DNA of 33,228 nt from Saprolegnia diclina VS20 (taxonomy: Eukaryota; Oomycota; Saprolegniomycetes; Saprolegniales; Saprolegniaceae): the NCBI RefSeq assembly GCF_000281045.1, contig NW_008246092.1, positions 99,084-132,311 of the forward strand, read 5' to 3'. Both the position numbers and the translations under genes were made by a program. This document shows positions 30,291-33,228 of the stretch, piece by piece (within the stretch, counting starts at the first letter, position 1; each line of letters starts with the position of its first letter). Under the pieces are notes generated by a model. The model saw nothing but the letters and a program-made list of their open reading frames with translations, had not been told where the DNA came from and made no database searches.

Positions 30291-31745
30291 TTACAACGAC
30301 AGTGCGCACGTTGCACTTGGGTTCTCGAGGTCGACGCTGGCTTGGACTGCAGAGACGAGCCGCAGCTTGAAGCAGCGCATCGCGCCCAGGGCTGTCACAC
30401 ACGCCACCGAGGCGTCGAGCGTGGATCGCATGTTCAAGCCACGGAGGGTACGCGCTGCTGCCTCGAGAGCTGGTAGCAGTGACGTCCAGTTGTCACTAGG
30501 CTCGTTGTCGGATAGATCCAAATGGGTGAGACAGGGACACTCGGGCACTGTTGCGAGAATGCTGTGGACATCCTTTGTACTCAGACTCGTGGACGCCAAG
30601 CGAAGCGACTGAAGACGTCGGCAGTGACGCAGTGTCGTCAAGAGCGCAGTCATCGCAGACGATACGGCATCAAGGCCAGTCAAGTCCAGGCGCTCCAAGA
30701 TGGAGAGGCTGCCAAAAGCCGAGACCACGTCGACGAGGCATGGTGCGTTCGGCAGCGTGCAGCCCGAGAGATTGACCGACTTGAGCTGCGTCAAAGAGCG
30801 CACAATGGGAGCAAGGATTCTCGGGGGCTGCGTCACAAAGACAACTTCCAGCTTGAGCTCAGTGAGGTTGCGCATTCGAGGCAGCGACATCACGAGGCCG
30901 TCGACGACGTCGTCTTCGCCCGTATTGTCGTAGACCTTGAGCGAGCAAAGCGACGGTGGAAGATGCGCCCAGAGGTTGTCATCCGGTACGACCGCCACGT
31001 TGTAGAGCGTGAGGTGCTGCAGCGACGTACAGGCTTGAAGAACCCGCGAGAGGTTCAGATCCGGGTCGTCAGCTGTGTCGAGGAAGAGGTTCTTGAGCAC
31101 AAGGTCCCTTGCGCGGCCAGTGCGCAAAAACGCTGCGAGGCCGAGCCCGAGACGCGCGTCGACTTCGTACGGATAGTCGTTGTGGGGCAGGACGAGGCTA
31201 AAGTTGCACAGCCGAGGATGCGCAAGTACTTGAAAGAGGGGGATCGCGGCCGTCATGCGCGGGTCCGTGTCTTCGCTGTCGTAGCGCAGATCGAGCTTCT
31301 CGAGTCGTGGACACGACAGCAAGAGATCACGAAAGAATGGTCCGTTGTCGCCGGCGAGTACGGTCGTATTGACGTGCAAGTAGACGCTCCGCAGATACGG
31401 CACAAAGTGCGTTGCGATGAGGTCCATTTGGGCCCGGCCAACGATGCCGCAATCCCAGTCGATGCGTGGGCCCAGCGATAGCGTGCTTCGAAGTAGATCA
31501 AGGGTCGGTGGCGGCAGAGCACGCGTCGTGAGCACGAGCGTCGGCCACACCACTTCGACGACCCGGCGGAGACTGGGCGTCGTCGCGATCGTCACGACGC
31601 TTTGCAGCGGCCGCGTTCGGCTTTGCTCGGGCAGCGTGTGAAGTAAGTCGAGGAACGTTCTCGGCTCGGGAATGAACGTCGCAATGATCTCAAAGATGTC
31701 GGCGGTGAGGCCATCGCGGGCATTGTGGCGCTGGCGCTGCGCCAT
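30291..31745 (-). CDS. F-box-like / leucine-rich-repeat protein
   Basis: Single exon, 484 aa from ATG 31745 (MAQRQRHNARDG); an in-frame ATG at 31796 would add 17 hydrophobic residues but lies beyond a CCAAT box, so the shorter form is preferred. The first 60 residues look like a degenerate F-box (LTADIFEIIATFIPEPRTFL). From about residue 100 on are at least eight LRRs of the RNI/FBXL type, e.g. CPRLEKLDLRYDS, CTSLQHLTLYNVAV, MRNLTELKLEVVFV, LTQLKSVNLSGCTL, LSILERLDLTGLDA, CRRLQSLRLASTSL, CPCLTHLDLSDNEP. F-box/LRR proteins choose substrates for SCF ubiquitin ligases; here only the fold is supported. No signal peptide or membrane segment, so cytosolic or nuclear. Confidence 0.85.
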   Translation of the reverse strand: MAQRQRHNARDGLTADIFEIIATFIPEPRTFLDLLHTLPEQSRTRPLQSVVTIATTPSLRRVVEVVWPTLVLTTRALPPPTLDLLRSTLSLGPRIDWDCGIVGRAQMDLIATHFVPYLRSVYLHVNTTVLAGDNGPFFRDLLLSCPRLEKLDLRYDSEDTDPRMTAAIPLFQVLAHPRLCNFSLVLPHNDYPYEVDARLGLGLAAFLRTGRARDLVLKNLFLDTADDPDLNLSRVLQACTSLQHLTLYNVAVVPDDNLWAHLPPSLCSLKVYDNTGEDDVVDGLVMSLPRMRNLTELKLEVVFVTQPPRILAPIVRSLTQLKSVNLSGCTLPNAPCLVDVVSAFGSLSILERLDLTGLDAVSSAMTALLTTLRHCRRLQSLRLASTSLSTKDVHSILATVPECPCLTHLDLSDNEPSDNWTSLLPALEAAARTLRGLNMRSTLDASVACVTALGAMRCFKLRLVSAVQASVDLENPSATCALSL

Positions 31746-31774
31746 CTTGTTTTGAAAAAGGCAACTTGTGGTAG

Positions 31775-31808
31775 CCAATCCGAGCGCGAGTCGCATTGAC
31801 TGACCAAT
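31775..31808 (-). promoter_or_regulatory. Two CCAAT boxes upstream of the LRR gene
   Basis: CCAAT at 31775-31779 and 31804-31808, 30 and 59 bp outside ATG 31745, in the context AGCCAATC and GACCAATC. Read from the gene they are ATTGG. Position matches the other CCAAT elements of this window. Confidence 0.4.
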
Positions 31809-31909
31809 CGCAGGCGACGCAACGGCCGTGGATGATCTTTCTTTCTCGATGAATCGTTGGCGTACCAGTTATTGTGGCTTGCATAGCGCGTGGCCATTTT
31901 CACCTCCAA

Positions 31910-31944
31910 AAAACCATCGATTAGCAGCGATAATCGATGGTTTT
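31910..31944. repeat. Perfect 14-bp inverted repeat with 7-base loop
   Basis: AAAACCATCGATTA (31910-31923) faces TAATCGATGGTTTT (31931-31944), loop GCAGCGA. It opens an AT-rich stretch (31970-32090) and is the first of three fold-backs. Confidence 0.85.
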
Positions 31945-32113
31945 ATTAGATAATCGAGGCATAGCGCGACACGCGTAAATTATAAATTCTGGTGGGACAG
32001 TCTCCAAAAAAGAATATAACTATTACAAAATATACTCTATGTATTTGTATGCTATATTTATGGTTTTACTAAAGATGTCTGGCAGGCCACCCGCTTTTGT
32101 CATTTGACACCTT

Positions 32114-32268
32114 AGCCCACGCCTCAAGCGAGCGCTAACCTGAGCGCTAATCAATGGATAGCGGAGGATAATCCGAAGGTTTGCATTTCTGAAATGGCAA
32201 ACCTTCGGATTATCCTCCGCTATTCAATGATTAGCGCTCAGGTTAGCGCTCCTGCTTGAGGCGTGGCT
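32114..32268. mobile_element. Near-perfect long palindrome, fold-back/MITE-like element
   Basis: The left arm (about 32114-32187) and right arm (about 32191-32268) are reverse complements over some 74 bp with only a few indels and mismatches; the loop is 3 bases. Arm ends carry ACGCCTCAAGC/GCTTGAGGCGT, the middle AGCGCTAACCTGAGCGCT, and the inner part GCGGAGGATAATCCGAAGGT. There is no coding capacity. Such structures are typical of non-autonomous fold-back elements; no clear target-site duplication was identified. Confidence 0.65.
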
Positions 32269-32281
32269 GCGGACCGCTAGG

Positions 32282-32337
32282 AGGAGCGCTGGCCATTGAA
32301 TAGCAACGGATAACCGCTATCCAGTGGTTTGCGCTCC
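32282..32337. repeat. Second, shorter imperfect inverted repeat related to the long palindrome
   Basis: The arms GGAGCGCTGGCCATTGAATAGC and, facing it, GCTATCCAGTGGTTTGCGCTCC pair at 17 of 22 positions. The words AGCGCT, CAATGG/CATTGA and ATAGC are shared with the arms of the 32114-32268 palindrome, so both probably come from one repeat family. Confidence 0.55.
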
Positions 32338-32344
32338 TGCTCGA

Positions 32345-32673
32345 GGGATATCCGTGGACTAACAGCAAGGCGCAAACGCTACGCGTAATGTAGCTCGGGG
32401 GCAAGACGGAGCTCCTGGTCACGGCACTTCTTCTCCACAGCGCTCACTGCCACTACTCCACGTCTCTTCCTGGTGCTAAGATCCAAGCCGCTTTAGTGCT
32501 TAGCGCGGCACGGTGCGCATTATTAGTCAAGACAGTTGCGGTCATGGCTAGTTTCCGTTGGGTTTGCACGTGGGCGCTCGCGTTTAAGCCACGAAAACAC
32601 GATGTTATTGCATTATCTGGCACTACGCTACATGGCAGCGGTATGAGCCTTCTCCACTGCGGTGTATGGGTAG
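32345..32673. other. Stretch upstream of the terminal gene, possible first exon
   Basis: A plus-strand frame from ATG 32544 (MASFRWVCTWALAF) could be a first exon ending at a GT at 32641, but its codon bias is weak and the implied intron (32641-32673, 33 bp) is short. I therefore leave the 5' end of the terminal gene open. Confidence 0.3.
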
Positions 32674-33228
32674 GCGACGGAGCCGTGGCGCACGCGGCGC
32701 TTGAGCTCCTTCTGCGCAGGCGCCATCATCGGCGCGTTTCCGACGCTCACGCCGGACGAACGTGTCCCCGAGCCAAACGTCTTCGTATCTCTTGCGGTTC
32801 TTGACCACCTAGCTACTAGCAGCGATCCACCTGTACCTAGAGGATGGTGTCGATGCGGCACACGATGAGCGCATTGCCGGCGTGCATGCTCGCGCTCATC
32901 CCACTGCCATCGCTCGTCGATCGTCTGACGCCGGCCGCCCAGCGCTGCGCCAGGCAATGGTCGCTCGAGGCCTTCGACAGCCTTGCGCACGTGTTGCTGC
33001 TATCGGTACTGTTGCACGAAGGTGGTCTCGACGAAGCGCCGGGTGTGCGCAGCCGGGTGCTGTACGCCATAGTCGGGTACGGGAGGCGTGCCGCAGAGGG
33101 GCCGTGGGCGCCACGGACCAGTCTGCACCTGCAAGGGATCGACCGTCAGCGCGCGCGCGGCGCGGCGGCCTACATCGTGTCGACATGGTTGATGCGCGCC
33201 CCTCGAGTCCGAGGACGCACGCCGGCGC
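32674..33228 (+). CDS. Partial gene running off the window, unidentified
   Basis: Two exons visible: 32674-32796 and 32841-33228, joined by a 44-bp GT-AG intron in phase 0. The frame stays open to the last base, so the 3' end is missing; the 5' end is uncertain (an AG at 32672-32673 precedes the first exon). Residues: LSSFCAGAIIGAFPTLTPDE, VPEPNVFVSLA, then MSALPACMLALIPLPSLVDR and a helical SLEAFDSLAHVLLLSVLLHE, ending in an Arg-rich region. The hydrophobic stretches could be membrane or buried helices. Codon use matches the window's real genes. No family recognised. Confidence 0.5.

Noticed and set aside
30522-31481. Plus-strand frame of 319 codons opposite the LRR gene
   Set aside because: Antisense shadow; the minus-strand frame has clear leucine-rich repeats.

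Overview
The window looks like nuclear DNA of an oomycete (stramenopile), most likely one of the Saprolegniales. Four things point there: GC-rich coding with a strong preference for G or C at third codon positions; very compact genes, often tens of bases apart; many GT-AG introns of only about 41-61 bp; and a protein mix of mitochondrial p32, stand-alone histidinol dehydrogenase, tubulin-type carboxypeptidase and tandem-domain K+ channel. No bacterial operon, viral gene or CRISPR array was seen. Exon joins were worked out by hand: each multi-exon model given as complete sums to a whole number of codons and restores family motifs across the joins.

Layout. 37-696 (-): p32/MAM33-type mitochondrial matrix protein. 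697-3310: repeat-rich non-coding DNA with a chain of hairpins, a 112-bp tandem duplication, a dispersed repeat and an exact 59-bp duplication. 3311-7014 (+): SWI/SNF-type chromatin remodelling ATPase with a bromodomain, 6 exons. 7072-8228 (-): PP2A-family phosphatase, 6 exons. 8312-8824 (+): small membrane protein, divergent from the phosphatase. 8863-10282 (-): histidinol dehydrogenase, 4 exons. 10987-12897 (-) and 13987-15915 (+): two intronless SLC26/SulP anion transporters, a head-to-head paralogous pair. 16410-16630: possible transposase relic. 16817-17353 (+): small conserved-looking protein. 18215-18808 (+): unidentified basic protein. 18949-19449 (-): single-RRM protein. 20125-21366 (+): FN3 plus coiled-coil protein. 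21476-24014 (+): cytosolic carboxypeptidase (CCP/AGBL type). 24744-25371 (+): probable N-myristoylated NDUFAF4-like protein. 25441-25821 (+) and 25907-26143 (-): two small gene candidates. 26375-30028 (+): 13-exon K+-type channel made of two tandem 6TM-pore domains. 30291-31745 (-): F-box-like/LRR protein. 31910-32341: a cluster of fold-back repeats. 32674 to the end (+): a gene running off the window.

The genes are mostly independent housekeeping loci. Possible functional links are the FN3/coiled-coil gene beside the tubulin-type carboxypeptidase (cytoskeleton or cilium) and two mitochondrial proteins (p32, NDUFAF4-like). The most notable item is the tandem K+-type channel: both halves keep a TVGYGD filter and matching intron positions (a 66-bp linker exon and a phase-2 intron cutting the filter threonine), which records an internal gene duplication, and the second half carries an extracellular insert with eight cysteines.
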